DNA of 43,181 bases from a bacterium (GCA_024743075.1 JANSXG010000008.1:1-43181), one strand, 5' to 3'; counted from the first letter of the stretch, positions 15,775-25,085 are shown. Made by a program: numbers and translations. The notes: a model not told the origin generated them from the sequence alone.

Positions 15775-17430
15775 ATGGAGCGGAGCGCGAACGGCACGGT
15801 GAGCGATAAGCGCGGCGGTGCCGCGGCGCTGCGTCTGTTGTCGTTCGATACGGATTCGGCTCCTGAACAACTGGCGGAGCGCGGGGTGTTGTCGGAGCAG
15901 GATATCGCGCTGGTTCGCGAGGTGGCTTCGCGCCAGGACTGCACGGTGCTGCGCGCCGCGCTGGATCTCGGTCTGGTCGGCGAGGATCGCCTTGCTTCGG
16001 CGCTCGCCGAGATGTGCGGCGTAGGGATGTGGAGCGTTGGGGATGACGGCACAGCGGGCGAGGTCACGGTGCACGACGGTGTGCCGCACGCGTTCCAGCG
16101 TTCGAACGGCATGCTGGTTCTCGGTGATGTGCAGGACGGACTGCGGCTCGCTGTTTCGGACCCGGGCTCCAAGCACGCGCTGCGTTCGGTGTTGAGCCGG
16201 CTGGGGTCGGATCTGCGTGACGTCGTGATCACCACACAGAAGTCGATCGACCGGGTCTTCGAAGCGCGAGCGGTCGAGGATCACGGTGCGTCGGGTCGCG
16301 GCGCGACGGTCGATGCGAGTTCGGAAGTGGCCCAGCTTCGTGACATGGCGTCGGAAGCACCGGTGATCCGGTTTTTTAACCAGATCGTCGAGCGAGCGAT
16401 GGATCTGGGCGCATCGGACATCCACCTGGAGCGGTTCGATCGACGGATCGACCTGCGTCTGCGAGTCGACGGGATGCTGGCGGACCAGCCGCCGCCGCCG
16501 GGCGAGTTGTACGAGGCGCTGATCAGCCGGATCAAGATCATGGCTTCGCTGGATCTGGCCGAGCGGAGGCGTGCGCAGGACGGGCGGATCCGGATGCGTC
16601 TGCGCGGGCGGAATGTGGACATGCGTGTGAGCATCGTGCCGACGCTGTATGGGCAGGACGCGGCGATCCGTATCCAGGACCGGCAGAAGCTGGGCGAGAT
16701 CACGCTGGAGGAACTCGGATTCGGTGGCGAGCAGGTGAAGCGGATCGTGGGCACCGCGATGCGGCCGAACGGCATGCTGCTCGTGACGGGGCCGACGGGA
16801 TCCGGCAAAACGACGACTCTGTACGCGATCCTGCGCCGCTTGGTGACCCGCGAGCGGAAGGTGATGACCGTCGAGGACCCAGTCGAGTTTGCGATGACGG
16901 GTGTGAACCAGATCCAGGTGAACCCGGCGATCAATCTGACTTTCGGGAACACGCTGCGCCATGTGCTGCGTCACGACCCGGACGTGATTCTGGTGGGCGA
17001 AATCCGGGACACAGAGACGGCGCAGATGGCGTTTCAGGCGGCGCTGACGGGGCACATGGTGCTGAGCACACTTCACACGAACGATGTGCCGTCGTCGTTC
17101 GTGCGTCTGGTGGACATGGGCGTTGAGCCGTACCTCGTGAACGCGGCGGTTGAGGGGGTGAGCGCCCAGCGGCTGCTGCGCAAACGCAGCGCCGACGGGA
17201 ACGGTTATCGCGGGCGGATCGCGGTGATGGAGTTCTCGGGGATGACGCCCGCGATTAAACGGTGCATGGTGGAGGGGGCCGACGAGCGGTCGATCCGCGA
17301 GGCGATGATGGCGGATGGGTTCGTGCCGATGGAAGCGGCGGCGGAGGAACTGGTGGCTCGTGGTGTGACGGACCGGGCCGAGGTCGTTCGGGTGCTGGGT
17401 GACGAGTCGGCCAACGAGGTCGACGGATGA
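15775..17430 (+). CDS. gspE: T2SS assembly ATPase GspE, zinc module absent
   Basis: This 551-residue secretion ATPase has an N-terminal MshEN/GspE-N type region (residues about 15-165) and a C-terminal AAA-like motor. Walker A is GPTGSGKTTT near residue 339, Walker B region is HDPDVILVGEIRDTETAQM near 400, and the His box is GHMVLSTLHTNDVPSSFVRL. Unlike most GspE and PilB proteins there is no C-x2-C pair set: SAQRLLRKRSADGNG runs straight into YRGRIAVMEF, so the zinc-binding subdomain is missing. It powers pseudopilus assembly with GspF and GspL. Its stop overlaps gspF by four bases (ATGA). Confidence 0.93.
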   Translation: MERSANGTVSDKRGGAAALRLLSFDTDSAPEQLAERGVLSEQDIALVREVASRQDCTVLRAALDLGLVGEDRLASALAEMCGVGMWSVGDDGTAGEVTVHDGVPHAFQRSNGMLVLGDVQDGLRLAVSDPGSKHALRSVLSRLGSDLRDVVITTQKSIDRVFEARAVEDHGASGRGATVDASSEVAQLRDMASEAPVIRFFNQIVERAMDLGASDIHLERFDRRIDLRLRVDGMLADQPPPPGELYEALISRIKIMASLDLAERRRAQDGRIRMRLRGRNVDMRVSIVPTLYGQDAAIRIQDRQKLGEITLEELGFGGEQVKRIVGTAMRPNGMLLVTGPTGSGKTTTLYAILRRLVTRERKVMTVEDPVEFAMTGVNQIQVNPAINLTFGNTLRHVLRHDPDVILVGEIRDTETAQMAFQAALTGHMVLSTLHTNDVPSSFVRLVDMGVEPYLVNAAVEGVSAQRLLRKRSADGNGYRGRIAVMEFSGMTPAIKRCMVEGADERSIREAMMADGFVPMEAAAEELVARGVTDRAEVVRVLGDESANEVDG

Positions 17431-18674
17431 GCACGCAGTTCGCGTACACGGCGGTGCCACTGAAGGCGTCGGGGGGCTCGATGGTCCGGGGCGTTCGTGA
17501 GGCCTCGGACGAGCGGGAACTGCGGGACGCGCTGCGTGACCAGGGGCTGCTGGCGGTGCGGGTGCGTCCGGTGCACCTGCTGGACGCGCTTCGGGCGAGC
17601 GTCGGCGGGCGACGGGTGAGCGGTCAGGACCGGCTGTGGTTCTTTGAGACTCTGGCGTACATGGTCGGTTCCAACGTGCCGATCGAGACGGCGATGCAGG
17701 AGATGGCCGGCGGCGCTCCGGGTGACCGGCTGAGTCGAGTGTGTCTGGACGTGCGAGAGCGACTGCGCGCCGGCGATGCGCTGTCGGAGGCGATCGTGCG
17801 CGTGAGCGCAGACCGGGCGGGCAAGGGGCTGGCCGATGAGCATCACATCGCGATCATCCGGAGCGGGGAGCGGTCGGGGAGATTGGGTCACGCCTGCAAC
17901 CTCGTGCAGCGTTCGATCACCGATGCGCAGCGGGTGCGCGGCGTGGTCGTCGGTCGATTGATCTATCCCATGATTCTCGTCGTCGCGACCGTTGTGGTGC
18001 TGTGGGTTCTGGCGACGTTCGTGGTGCCGAAGTTCGAGACGACGCTGACGGCGCTTGGCGGTGAGCTGCCGTGGCAGACCGTGCTGACGCTTCGGGCGAG
18101 CGAAACGCTGCTGTGGTTGTTGCCGGTCCTCGGCGTGGTCACGGCGGTGCTCGTTGCGATGCGCCGCCGGCTGCTCGATGAGGAGCGGGCGGGGGCGTTG
18201 TCACGCCGGCTGCTCCGGCTGCCGGTGGTCGGCAGCCTGATCTGGCATCATCAGTCTGGGTTGGTTTGCGATGTGCTTGCCTCGATGGTCGAGGGCGGCG
18301 GGGATGTGTTGGAGGCGCTCGACCAGAGCGTCGATGTGGCCCGATCGCGTGAGATCCGTCGTCGGCTGGAACGGGCGAGGTCGCGGGTGCGTGAGGGCGA
18401 GGACTTGGCTGAGGCTCTTCGCGGCGGCGAGGGCGGCGGCGTGCTGCCCCCGATGGTCGGGGCGGTGGTGGGGGTTGGTGTTCGGACAGGAGAACTGGCC
18501 GAATCGTTGCGACGGGCTTCTGCGCTGTGTGTGCAGCGTCAGGAGCGGATCACGCAGACCCTTCTGACCCTGATGGAGCCTGGGATCATCCTGCTGCTTT
18601 CGGCGAGCGTCGGGTGGGTGGTTTACAGTCTCGTCGTCGGTATGCTGGCGATGACGGATATCGCCTCGGGCTGA
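17427..18674 (+). CDS. gspF: T2SS inner-membrane platform protein GspF
   Basis: This 415-residue GspF/PilC-family protein has the N-terminal strand segment (STQFAYTAVPLKASGGSMVR) and two T2SSF helical bundles at about residues 65-190 and 270-395. Membrane segments include YPMILVVATVVVLWVLATFV and a final LMEPGIILLLSASVGWVVYS. It is the T2SS platform counterpart of PilC at 5084-6310 and works with GspE directly upstream. The ATG overlaps the gspE stop. The sequence is more diverged than the pilus PilC in this window, with an acidic/Gly-rich insert (AEALRGGEGGGVLPPMVGAV) in the second bundle. Confidence 0.9.
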   Translation: MSTQFAYTAVPLKASGGSMVRGVREASDERELRDALRDQGLLAVRVRPVHLLDALRASVGGRRVSGQDRLWFFETLAYMVGSNVPIETAMQEMAGGAPGDRLSRVCLDVRERLRAGDALSEAIVRVSADRAGKGLADEHHIAIIRSGERSGRLGHACNLVQRSITDAQRVRGVVVGRLIYPMILVVATVVVLWVLATFVVPKFETTLTALGGELPWQTVLTLRASETLLWLLPVLGVVTAVLVAMRRRLLDEERAGALSRRLLRLPVVGSLIWHHQSGLVCDVLASMVEGGGDVLEALDQSVDVARSREIRRRLERARSRVREGEDLAEALRGGEGGGVLPPMVGAVVGVGVRTGELAESLRRASALCVQRQERITQTLLTLMEPGIILLLSASVGWVVYSLVVGMLAMTDIASG

Positions 18675-18701
18675 CCGGGTGTTTGGCTGAAGGAGCGGCG
18701 C

Positions 18702-21071
18702 ATGCGGATCGGAACCTGCACAAATCTCGGCTTGGGCTCGGCCCGAACTCTTCTCGCCTTGAGCGGCCTTTTGCTCGGGATCGGCGCGTCGGGGTGCGTA
18801 GACGACGGACCGGCGCCCCTGACCAGCGATGCGCCTCGTGCGGTGCGCCCGTTCGCGGAGTACGACGCCGGTGATCGCTACATCTCTGAGATGCTCGCCG
18901 TGCGTCCGGACAATGGACGGAGCGGTAGCGGCCCGGTGATGCTGAGTCGGGAGTCGCTGGGGAACGGTGTTGGAGTACCGGACCGCGGCAACGGCGATGC
19001 GCGTCTTATGCGTGAGAACCCGGGCGAACTGGTGCGGGTGAAGTATGCCGCGAACAAGGCGAACGCGCAGGACGTGCTGCGGGTGCTGATCGGCGAGTAC
19101 CTCGAGCGTGATTTCGTGATCGATCCCGGGATCAACGATCAGATCTCGATGGACATCGATTCAGAGATGACCACCGGCGATGTGCAGGATCTGCTCGGGG
19201 TGCTGAGCATGCTGCACGGCTGGGCGATCAACGACGAAGCGGGCGTGCTGACGGTGCGCAAGACCGCGGGAATGTCTCGGGAGACGGCGACGCCGATCCT
19301 GCGTGCGCGGACGCTCCTGGACACCGACGGCGTGGCGATGCGCGTGCGTCGGCTCCGTTATCTCGCGCCGGCGGATGTGAAACCGCTGCTGGAGCCGATC
19401 ATGTCGACCGGGTCGGTGCAGGTGCCGGTCGGCCAGACTGTGGTGCTCATCGACACCGTTCGCCAGCTGAATCGCGCGAGCGATGTGCTCAGCGCGGTCG
19501 ATTTACCGGAGTTCGACGGTGTAGAGATCCTGACATACCGCCTTTCAGATCGGGATCCGGCGGAGGCGGTGGTTCTGCTCGAGCAGCTCGTGCAGGGGGC
19601 CGGGCTGAGGGCGCGTGGGCAGTCGCTTGCGGCGTTCATCCCGGTGGAGGGCAGCGACCGGCTGATCGTGATCGCCAAGGACGCGTCGGTGATCGACAAG
19701 TTGGAAACGCTCATCCGGCAGGTGGACACCGCGCGGGCTGAGGAATCGCGGTACCGATTTGCGTACCGGATCCAGCACTACCCGGCTCAGGAATTGCAAT
19801 CGCTGATCAATTCGTTCTTCGAGTCGCGTCTCGCCCTGGGACCGGAGTCGCTGCAGGTTGATTCGGACAAGATGAAACTGGTCTGGGACAACGCGGGCGA
19901 ACTGCTCCTCGTCCACGCGACGATGAGCGATTACCAGGACCTGCTCGAGGTCCTCCGCGTCGTTGATCGGCCCCAGCAGCAGATTACGCTGGAGGCGGTG
20001 ATTGCGGAGGTCACGCTAAACGACACGCTGCGCTACGGCGTGGAGTATTTCCTTGAGGAGACACTCAAGGGGCTCGGCACGCTGGAACTCGGCGGCTCGC
20101 CCGGGTTGCTGTCGGACCCGACTGGCAGCGCGTTCCTCGTTGGGACCAGCGGGGTCGCGATCGTGCAGGCGCTGCAGTCTGAGTCGACGGTCAACATCGT
20201 CAGTCAGCCGAAGTTCACGGTCCTGAACGGCGCGACCGCCGAGTTTCAGGTCGGCGGTTCGGTGCCGATCGTGCAGGCGGATGTCGACAGCAACGCGCAG
20301 GTTGACGGTGACACGGCTATTCGGCGAAGCATCGAGTACCGCGACACCGGCGTGATTCTCGAGGTGACGCCGCGGGTGAACGAGAGCGGACTGGTTGAGT
20401 TGAAGATCGTGCAGGAGATCACGGATGTCGGGGCGTCGAACGATCTCGGTCCGACGTTTACCACGAGGAAACTCGACACCCTCGCGATGGTGCCGCACGG
20501 GCGGACAATCGTGCTTGGAGGCTTCATCGAGTCGCGCACGAACGACTCGGTTTCCAAGATCCCCTTCCTCGGCGACCTGCCGCTCTTCGGCCCGGCGTTC
20601 CAGAGCGTGGACAGCGTGGAGGACCGAACGGAGATCATCCTGACCCTGACCCCGCGGGTCATGAGCGATCCGGCGTCGGCGACGCAGACCGTGGATTCGT
20701 TCCTTGAGGCGGCGTGGGCGGTGCGTGCGGCCCTGTTGAGCCGGCAGGACGAGCTGCCGGAGGGCATGCTGCGTCGGGCGTCGGAGGGCGAACTGGTTTC
20801 GGATCGGGAGATCCGAACGGCTGTGCCGCGACTGTTCATCAACGGGGACGATTCGAATGATTCTGGAGCGCCGGATCAGCCGAGCGAGGCGTTCGATGAA
20901 GAGCGGAGGCCGGTCGAGCTGCCGCCGATCCTGCGTCAGATGCTGGAGTCGGTGGGCGAGGACCGGGCCCCGCAGGGGCTCCGCCGGGTGGTGCCGGGCT
21001 GGCGCATCGGCGAGGGCGTGACGCGTGTGATCGCGGGCCTGCTCGATTCTGGCTCTCGGCGCGAGGGCTGA
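18702..21071 (+). CDS. gspD: T2SS outer-membrane secretin GspD, probably lipidated
   Basis: This 789-residue secretin starts after AAGGAG. Its signal peptide ends in a lipobox-like Ala-Ser-Gly-Cys, making Cys32 a likely lipidated residue. Around residues 110-188 is an N0 domain (VRVKYAANKANAQDVLRVLI), then N1-N3 repeats, for example LRYLAPADVKPLLEPIMSTG and YRIQHYPAQELQSLINSFFE. The secretin core carries the diagnostic VPHGRTIVLGGFIESRTND near residue 597 and KIPFLGDLPLFGPAFQSVDS. The tail after the core is about 130 residues, acidic and Pro-rich. It forms the outer-membrane channel for T2SS substrates. It is the only secretin in the window, so whether the pilus genes rely on another is open. 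Confidence 0.93.
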   Translation: MRIGTCTNLGLGSARTLLALSGLLLGIGASGCVDDGPAPLTSDAPRAVRPFAEYDAGDRYISEMLAVRPDNGRSGSGPVMLSRESLGNGVGVPDRGNGDARLMRENPGELVRVKYAANKANAQDVLRVLIGEYLERDFVIDPGINDQISMDIDSEMTTGDVQDLLGVLSMLHGWAINDEAGVLTVRKTAGMSRETATPILRARTLLDTDGVAMRVRRLRYLAPADVKPLLEPIMSTGSVQVPVGQTVVLIDTVRQLNRASDVLSAVDLPEFDGVEILTYRLSDRDPAEAVVLLEQLVQGAGLRARGQSLAAFIPVEGSDRLIVIAKDASVIDKLETLIRQVDTARAEESRYRFAYRIQHYPAQELQSLINSFFESRLALGPESLQVDSDKMKLVWDNAGELLLVHATMSDYQDLLEVLRVVDRPQQQITLEAVIAEVTLNDTLRYGVEYFLEETLKGLGTLELGGSPGLLSDPTGSAFLVGTSGVAIVQALQSESTVNIVSQPKFTVLNGATAEFQVGGSVPIVQADVDSNAQVDGDTAIRRSIEYRDTGVILEVTPRVNESGLVELKIVQEITDVGASNDLGPTFTTRKLDTLAMVPHGRTIVLGGFIESRTNDSVSKIPFLGDLPLFGPAFQSVDSVEDRTEIILTLTPRVMSDPASATQTVDSFLEAAWAVRAALLSRQDELPEGMLRRASEGELVSDREIRTAVPRLFINGDDSNDSGAPDQPSEAFDEERRPVELPPILRQMLESVGEDRAPQGLRRVVPGWRIGEGVTRVIAGLLDSGSRREG

Positions 21072-21074
21072 GCG

Positions 21075-21473
21075 ATGCGACGCGCTGCGGGCTTCACGCT
21101 GCTCGAAGCGGTGCTGGCGGTGGTCATCCTGTCGGGCGCGGTGATGGCGACGCTCGGCATCCGGGCGAGGTCGATGATCGCGAGCGAGCGCATGCAGGCG
21201 GTGCAGCGTGACGAGCGCGACGCCCAGGCGGTGTTCGACATGCTGATCTCGGGGATGCTCGGTCCGCCGGCTCGCGTGGATCGGGAAACCGGCATCGCGG
21301 AGTGGAGCGGCACGCTCAGCGCTTCGTCATCGCGGGTGTACGCCGTGCGCCGTTCACCGCAGTTGTGGCGCGACCCGCTGCGCACTCCGACCGAGGCCGA
21401 GAGCGAACTGAGACTCTGGCGGTACGAGATTGTGGTAGGCGAAGCGGAGGTGTCGTTCCTGTGGCACCGATAG
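21075..21473 (+). CDS. gspI: T2SS minor pseudopilin GspI-like
   Basis: This 132-residue prepilin starts three bases after the gspD stop. It reads MRRAAG then FTLLEAVLAVVILSGAVMAT with Gly before the cut and Glu5. Size and place, directly before the J-like and K-like genes, match GspI, which nucleates the I-J-K tip complex of the pseudopilus. The C-terminal part is short and basic with no special motif. It overlaps the GTG start of the gspJ-like gene by 13 bases. Confidence 0.82.
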   Translation: MRRAAGFTLLEAVLAVVILSGAVMATLGIRARSMIASERMQAVQRDERDAQAVFDMLISGMLGPPARVDRETGIAEWSGTLSASSSRVYAVRRSPQLWRDPLRTPTEAESELRLWRYEIVVGEAEVSFLWHR

Positions 21474-22147
21474 CGAAGCGATCAACACGGTTCGGTTTCA
21501 CGCTGTTGGAGGTCGTCCTGGCGATCGCGGTGCTCGTCGCGGTAGCGTCGCTTGGCTCCGCGCTGTGGACCCAGGCGGGCGATGCATCGCTCGGGGCCCA
21601 GCAGCGCGAGCGGGGGTTGAAGCTGCAGCGGATCGGGACGTTTCTGCGCGACCAGTGGTCGCAGCGCCGCGTGCTCGACCCGCTCGTGGACGATGAGGAC
21701 GAAGCCGGCCTGCCGCGGATTGTGTTCTCGGAGACTGGCGTCACTTTCCCGACGGCGAAGGCGATGCTGTTCGGCGATGCGCCGCTCGTTGAGGCGCGGT
21801 ACGAGGTTCGTCGGCGGTCCGGCGGCCGGGCGGATCTGTGGTACATCGAGTCGCCGATCACTCGGTTCGGGAGCGATGCGGCGGTGGAGTCGAGGCATGG
21901 TTTCGAGGCCGAGCGGCGCGAGGTGCTTCTGCTCGCGGCGGGGTCGTTCGAAGTGGAGCGGTACGGACCGCCGGTTGCAGATGATGAAGATGCAGAACGC
22001 GACGAGACCGAAGGCGGCGCGGGGCCGCGGCCGGGCTGGTTCGCGTTCACAGATGCCGGGGCGGAGCGAAACGATGGCGTTCGCCTGACGGTGCGGTACT
22101 CGGGAGAGGAGGCGGTATGGGTTCTCGTCGCTCGGCCTTCGCGCTGA
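21461..22147 (+). CDS. gspJ: T2SS minor pseudopilin GspJ-like
   Basis: Translation from the GTG at 21461 gives 228 residues: a short leader VAPIAKRSTRFG then FTLLEVVLAIAVLVAVASLG. GGAGG lies ten bases before that GTG. A longer in-frame start at 21302 lies within gspI and would give an implausible 65-residue leader. The soluble part includes LWYIESPI and an acidic insert (residues about 175-195, ADDEDAERDETEGGAG), ending with a strand that reads AVWVLVARPSR. GspJ is a tip pseudopilin binding GspI and GspK. The gene overlaps gspK by 31 bases in another frame. Confidence 0.8.
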   Translation: MAPIAKRSTRFGFTLLEVVLAIAVLVAVASLGSALWTQAGDASLGAQQRERGLKLQRIGTFLRDQWSQRRVLDPLVDDEDEAGLPRIVFSETGVTFPTAKAMLFGDAPLVEARYEVRRRSGGRADLWYIESPITRFGSDAAVESRHGFEAERREVLLLAAGSFEVERYGPPVADDEDAERDETEGGAGPRPGWFAFTDAGAERNDGVRLTVRYSGEEAVWVLVARPSR

Positions 22148-23238
22148 TCCTGGTGCTGTTGCTGGTCGCTTCGGTGTTCGCCATGACGGTGCACAGCGCG
22201 GTCGTCCTGCGCGCGTCGCTGGTTGAGACCAGCGCGGTGGCTGCGCAGCACGCGGACCGACGAGCGGCGCAGAGCGCGTCGAGCATTGTACTCCGGTCGA
22301 TCGCGAAGGCGAACGGATCCGGGAGGTCGCCGGATCGCGACCGAGACTCGTCGAGCGGGCCCGGGAGTGGGGGCGCGCCAGAGGAGAACCTTGACCTGCC
22401 GCCGATCGTGCGCCAACTCCTCGCTGCGGCGGGGCACGACATCGAGAAGGAAGCCGAGGAGGAACTCGACGGTCCGGGAGGGATCGTCGATGGCGTGGGC
22501 ACGTCTGGCGAGCCGTCGCCTGAGGACCGGGCGGGCGACGGGCGGTTGACCCTTCCGGGTGGTGGGTTGGCTCTCGAGATCGACGGGCGTGTCGTGACGG
22601 TGCGTGTGCTCGATGCTCAGGGCGGGCTGAACCTGAACACGGTGGAGGAGCAGGAGCTGCGCCGGTACTTCGAACTGAAAGGCTTGCGCGGGATCGCGCT
22701 GTCGAGCGCGGTCGACCAGATCCTGGACTGGCGCGACGAGGACAGCGTGCCGCGGCGCTACGGAATGGAGCGCGAAGGTTACCGACGGATGGGGATCGTG
22801 GCTCGCGATGGACCGATCCGAGCGATCGAGGAACTGCGAGCGCTTCCGGCGATCGACGAGGCGGTGTTCGCGTCGATTATGGCCGACCTGTGTCTCGGCG
22901 GCGACGGCAAGGTGCATCTCATGTCGGCGTCGTCGGAAGTCCTGCAAGCCGTTGGCGGGCTGACAACGGCACAGGTCGATGCGGTCCTGCAGGCGCGAAG
23001 GAGCGCCGATGCCGCGGAGGCGCTCGAAGCGTTCATGGAGGGCGTGGGTGAAGATGCGGAGCGCTTGCGCGTCTACTCTTCGCCGGTGGTGCGTATTCGG
23101 GCGACGGTCCGCGGTTCAACCGGTGCGGAGCGGGAGTTCGAGGGGACGGCGGTGCTGTCGGGCGGTGAGATCACCTCGTTTGGAATGCAGATCCGCCCGT
23201 GGCTGGGTGAGGCAGAGCGGTATGATGGCGCTGTGTAG
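22117..23238 (+). CDS. gspK: T2SS minor pseudopilin GspK
   Basis: This 373-residue protein fits GspK: leader MGSRRSA, then FALILVLLLVASVFAM, where Glu5 is missing as is usual in GspK. A long helix and an acidic linker follow, then the GspK SAM-like domain with GGLNLNTVEEQELRRYF and a DQILDWRDEDSVPRRYG segment, which contains the conserved Asp/Glu cluster. Ribosome site GGAGG lies four bases before the ATG. GspK caps the pseudopilus tip and may regulate its length. It begins inside gspJ, so the two are likely co-translated. Confidence 0.88.
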   Translation: MGSRRSAFALILVLLLVASVFAMTVHSAVVLRASLVETSAVAAQHADRRAAQSASSIVLRSIAKANGSGRSPDRDRDSSSGPGSGGAPEENLDLPPIVRQLLAAAGHDIEKEAEEELDGPGGIVDGVGTSGEPSPEDRAGDGRLTLPGGGLALEIDGRVVTVRVLDAQGGLNLNTVEEQELRRYFELKGLRGIALSSAVDQILDWRDEDSVPRRYGMEREGYRRMGIVARDGPIRAIEELRALPAIDEAVFASIMADLCLGGDGKVHLMSASSEVLQAVGGLTTAQVDAVLQARRSADAAEALEAFMEGVGEDAERLRVYSSPVVRIRATVRGSTGAEREFEGTAVLSGGEITSFGMQIRPWLGEAERYDGAV

Positions 23239-23262
23239 ATTTTTCCTAAGCAGGAGGGCGGT

Positions 23263-24489
23263 TTGGCGATCGCGTCGGTGACAACCCGGGTCATGGTGTT
23301 CGCGGGATCGGGATTCGCGGTGATCGATGTCCGTCGCGGGATCCGCGGCTGGGCGGCGCGTGAAGTGTGCTCGGTGCCCGAAGCAAGCGACGCCCGCGGC
23401 GTGGATGCAGCGCGGGATGCCGTTCGGCGGTCCGGTCGGGCTGTTCGTTCCATGGCGGTCGCCGATGCGTCGAGCGTGCACGCGCGTCCGATGGCGATGA
23501 CGAGCCGGGTGTTCCGCGATGCCCGGGGCGGATTGCGATCCGATCTGGAAGAACTTCTCCCCATCGATGGTGCCGGCGCGGTGATCGGGTATGTGGATCG
23601 CGATGTTCCGGATGTTGAGGGCGATGGGAGCGGTGGGGGATATCTTCTCGCGATCGACGGCGCGACGAAGCAGCGGATTGACCGAGTCGCTTCGGATGTG
23701 CTCGGGAAGCACTGCGATCGGATCGTCGCGCCGCATCAGGCGGCGGTGTGTCTTCGCGACTGCGTGGTCTGCGAACTCGGTGTGCTGGGCGATCAACAGG
23801 ACACTCTCGTCCGTGGCGGCGTGCTGGCTGAACTTCGGCGCGACAGTGATGGTGAAGCACCCGCGCTGACCTTTCCGAACCGTATCAGCGACACCCTTCG
23901 GCCGGAGGTTTCGAGACTGGCGATCTGCGCCGCGGCTCTCGATCGCTTCGGTTCGCAGGCAACCGAGCCGCTGGTCGGTGCGTGGACGCCGGGCTGGAAG
24001 CGTGCTTTGCCCGCGGTGGCGGCTGTGGGATTGTGCGTCGCGATCCTGGTTGGGGCGATGGCGCTTCGGGGGCAGCGGTACGCCAACGCCATCGATCGAA
24101 CGCTTGCGACGCAAGAGAGCCTTCGTCAGGAAGTCGAATCGGTCGAACGCCTTGAGGCCGAGGCGAGTCAGTTGCGCGAGCGGCTGGGCGCGGCAAGGCT
24201 GAGCGGGCCAGGTCACGCGGGCTCGGGTCTCGTGGGCGTGTTCGACGCGGTGCGCCGTGCGCTGCCGCGGGATGCGTTTTTGGAGTCGGTCACGGTCGAT
24301 GATGCCGGCGTGCGGCTTCGTGGCATCGCGCTGAACGCGCGCGAGGTGCTCGGTGAACTCGAGGCGTCTGAGGAATTCGAATCCGCGCGGGAAGTCGAGC
24401 GACCGCAGCCCGTGGGCGATGGTTCGCAGCGGGAGGTCTTCGATGTGCGCGTGGCGATCCGCCCGGTGCCTGAGGGGGCGCAGCGATGA
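23263..24489 (+). CDS. gspL: T2SS GspL-like assembly protein (PilM/PilN-like fusion)
   Basis: This 408-residue protein uses a TTG start, supported by AGGAGG only five bases upstream. The N-terminal 240 residues are cytoplasmic and resemble a reduced actin-like (GspL/PilM) domain with strands such as RVMVFAGSGFAVIDV and GGGYLLAIDGATKQRI; nucleotide-binding motifs are weak. A membrane helix follows near residues 250-268 (LPAVAAVGLCVAILVGAMAL), then a coiled-coil-like stretch (ESLRQEVESVERLEAEASQL) and a PilN/GspL periplasmic ferredoxin-like domain. GspL recruits GspE to the membrane. Identity comes from architecture and from its place between gspK and the gspM-like gene. Confidence 0.78.
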   Translation: MAIASVTTRVMVFAGSGFAVIDVRRGIRGWAAREVCSVPEASDARGVDAARDAVRRSGRAVRSMAVADASSVHARPMAMTSRVFRDARGGLRSDLEELLPIDGAGAVIGYVDRDVPDVEGDGSGGGYLLAIDGATKQRIDRVASDVLGKHCDRIVAPHQAAVCLRDCVVCELGVLGDQQDTLVRGGVLAELRRDSDGEAPALTFPNRISDTLRPEVSRLAICAAALDRFGSQATEPLVGAWTPGWKRALPAVAAVGLCVAILVGAMALRGQRYANAIDRTLATQESLRQEVESVERLEAEASQLRERLGAARLSGPGHAGSGLVGVFDAVRRALPRDAFLESVTVDDAGVRLRGIALNAREVLGELEASEEFESAREVERPQPVGDGSQREVFDVRVAIRPVPEGAQR

Positions 24490-25085
24490 ACGGGATGTCC
24501 CCTCGCCGATGGGCCCTGTTGGGCGTTCTGGTCGTGCTGGGCATCGCGGTCGCGGTCGATCGCGGTGGCTTGATCGCGACCGACGCGTCGCCGAGTCCGG
24601 ATCAGCGGTACGCATTAGTCCAAGCGCAGCTCGCGCAGCAGCGTCAGCTCCTCGATGACGCGGGGCATTTGCGTGAGGAAGTCGAGACGCTCCGCGAACT
24701 GTGGTCGCAGCTGCATCCGCGCCTCATCCAGGCGCGGACGGCCGAACTCGCGCCGGCATCGGTACGGGATCGAATGCGTGAGGTGCTGGCCCGCGCGGGC
24801 GTGGCCCGTGTTCGTGTGCTGGGCGAAGAGGTGCGTGCGGGCGAAGGAGCCGCCCGGACATCGCCAGGCAGTTCGGTGGTTCCGGTCCGCATCCGCGTTT
24901 CGTTCGATGTGCCGGACTCCAAACTCGTCTACGCGGCGATCGCAGCGATCGACTCGGCGTCTGATCTCCATGCTCGCGTGGTCGGGGCGAGCATCCGCGG
25001 CGGCGGGTTGAATGAGGCCGCCGGATCGGTCAATGTGACGCTTACGATCGACACCGCGGTCGCGATTGGCGGGGGCGGGTCATGA
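24486..25085 (+). CDS. gspM: T2SS GspM-like assembly protein
   Basis: This 199-residue bitopic membrane protein overlaps the gspL stop by four bases (ATGA). It has a short N-terminus, one membrane helix (WALLGVLVVLGIAVAV), a coiled-coil segment (QRQLLDDAGHLREEVETLRE) and a small periplasmic alpha/beta domain. This is the GspM/PilO layout. GspM partners GspL in the inner-membrane platform. Assignment is by architecture and gene order; sequence identity cannot be judged here. Confidence 0.72.
   Translation: MNGMSPRRWALLGVLVVLGIAVAVDRGGLIATDASPSPDQRYALVQAQLAQQRQLLDDAGHLREEVETLRELWSQLHPRLIQARTAELAPASVRDRMREVLARAGVARVRVLGEEVRAGEGAARTSPGSSVVPVRIRVSFDVPDSKLVYAAIAAIDSASDLHARVVGASIRGGGLNEAAGSVNVTLTIDTAVAIGGGGS

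Noticed and set aside
15397-17460. 687-codon minus-strand frame across gspG and gspE
   Set aside because: Covered by two clear T2SS genes on the plus strand; the frame is His/Arg/Pro-rich shadow sequence.
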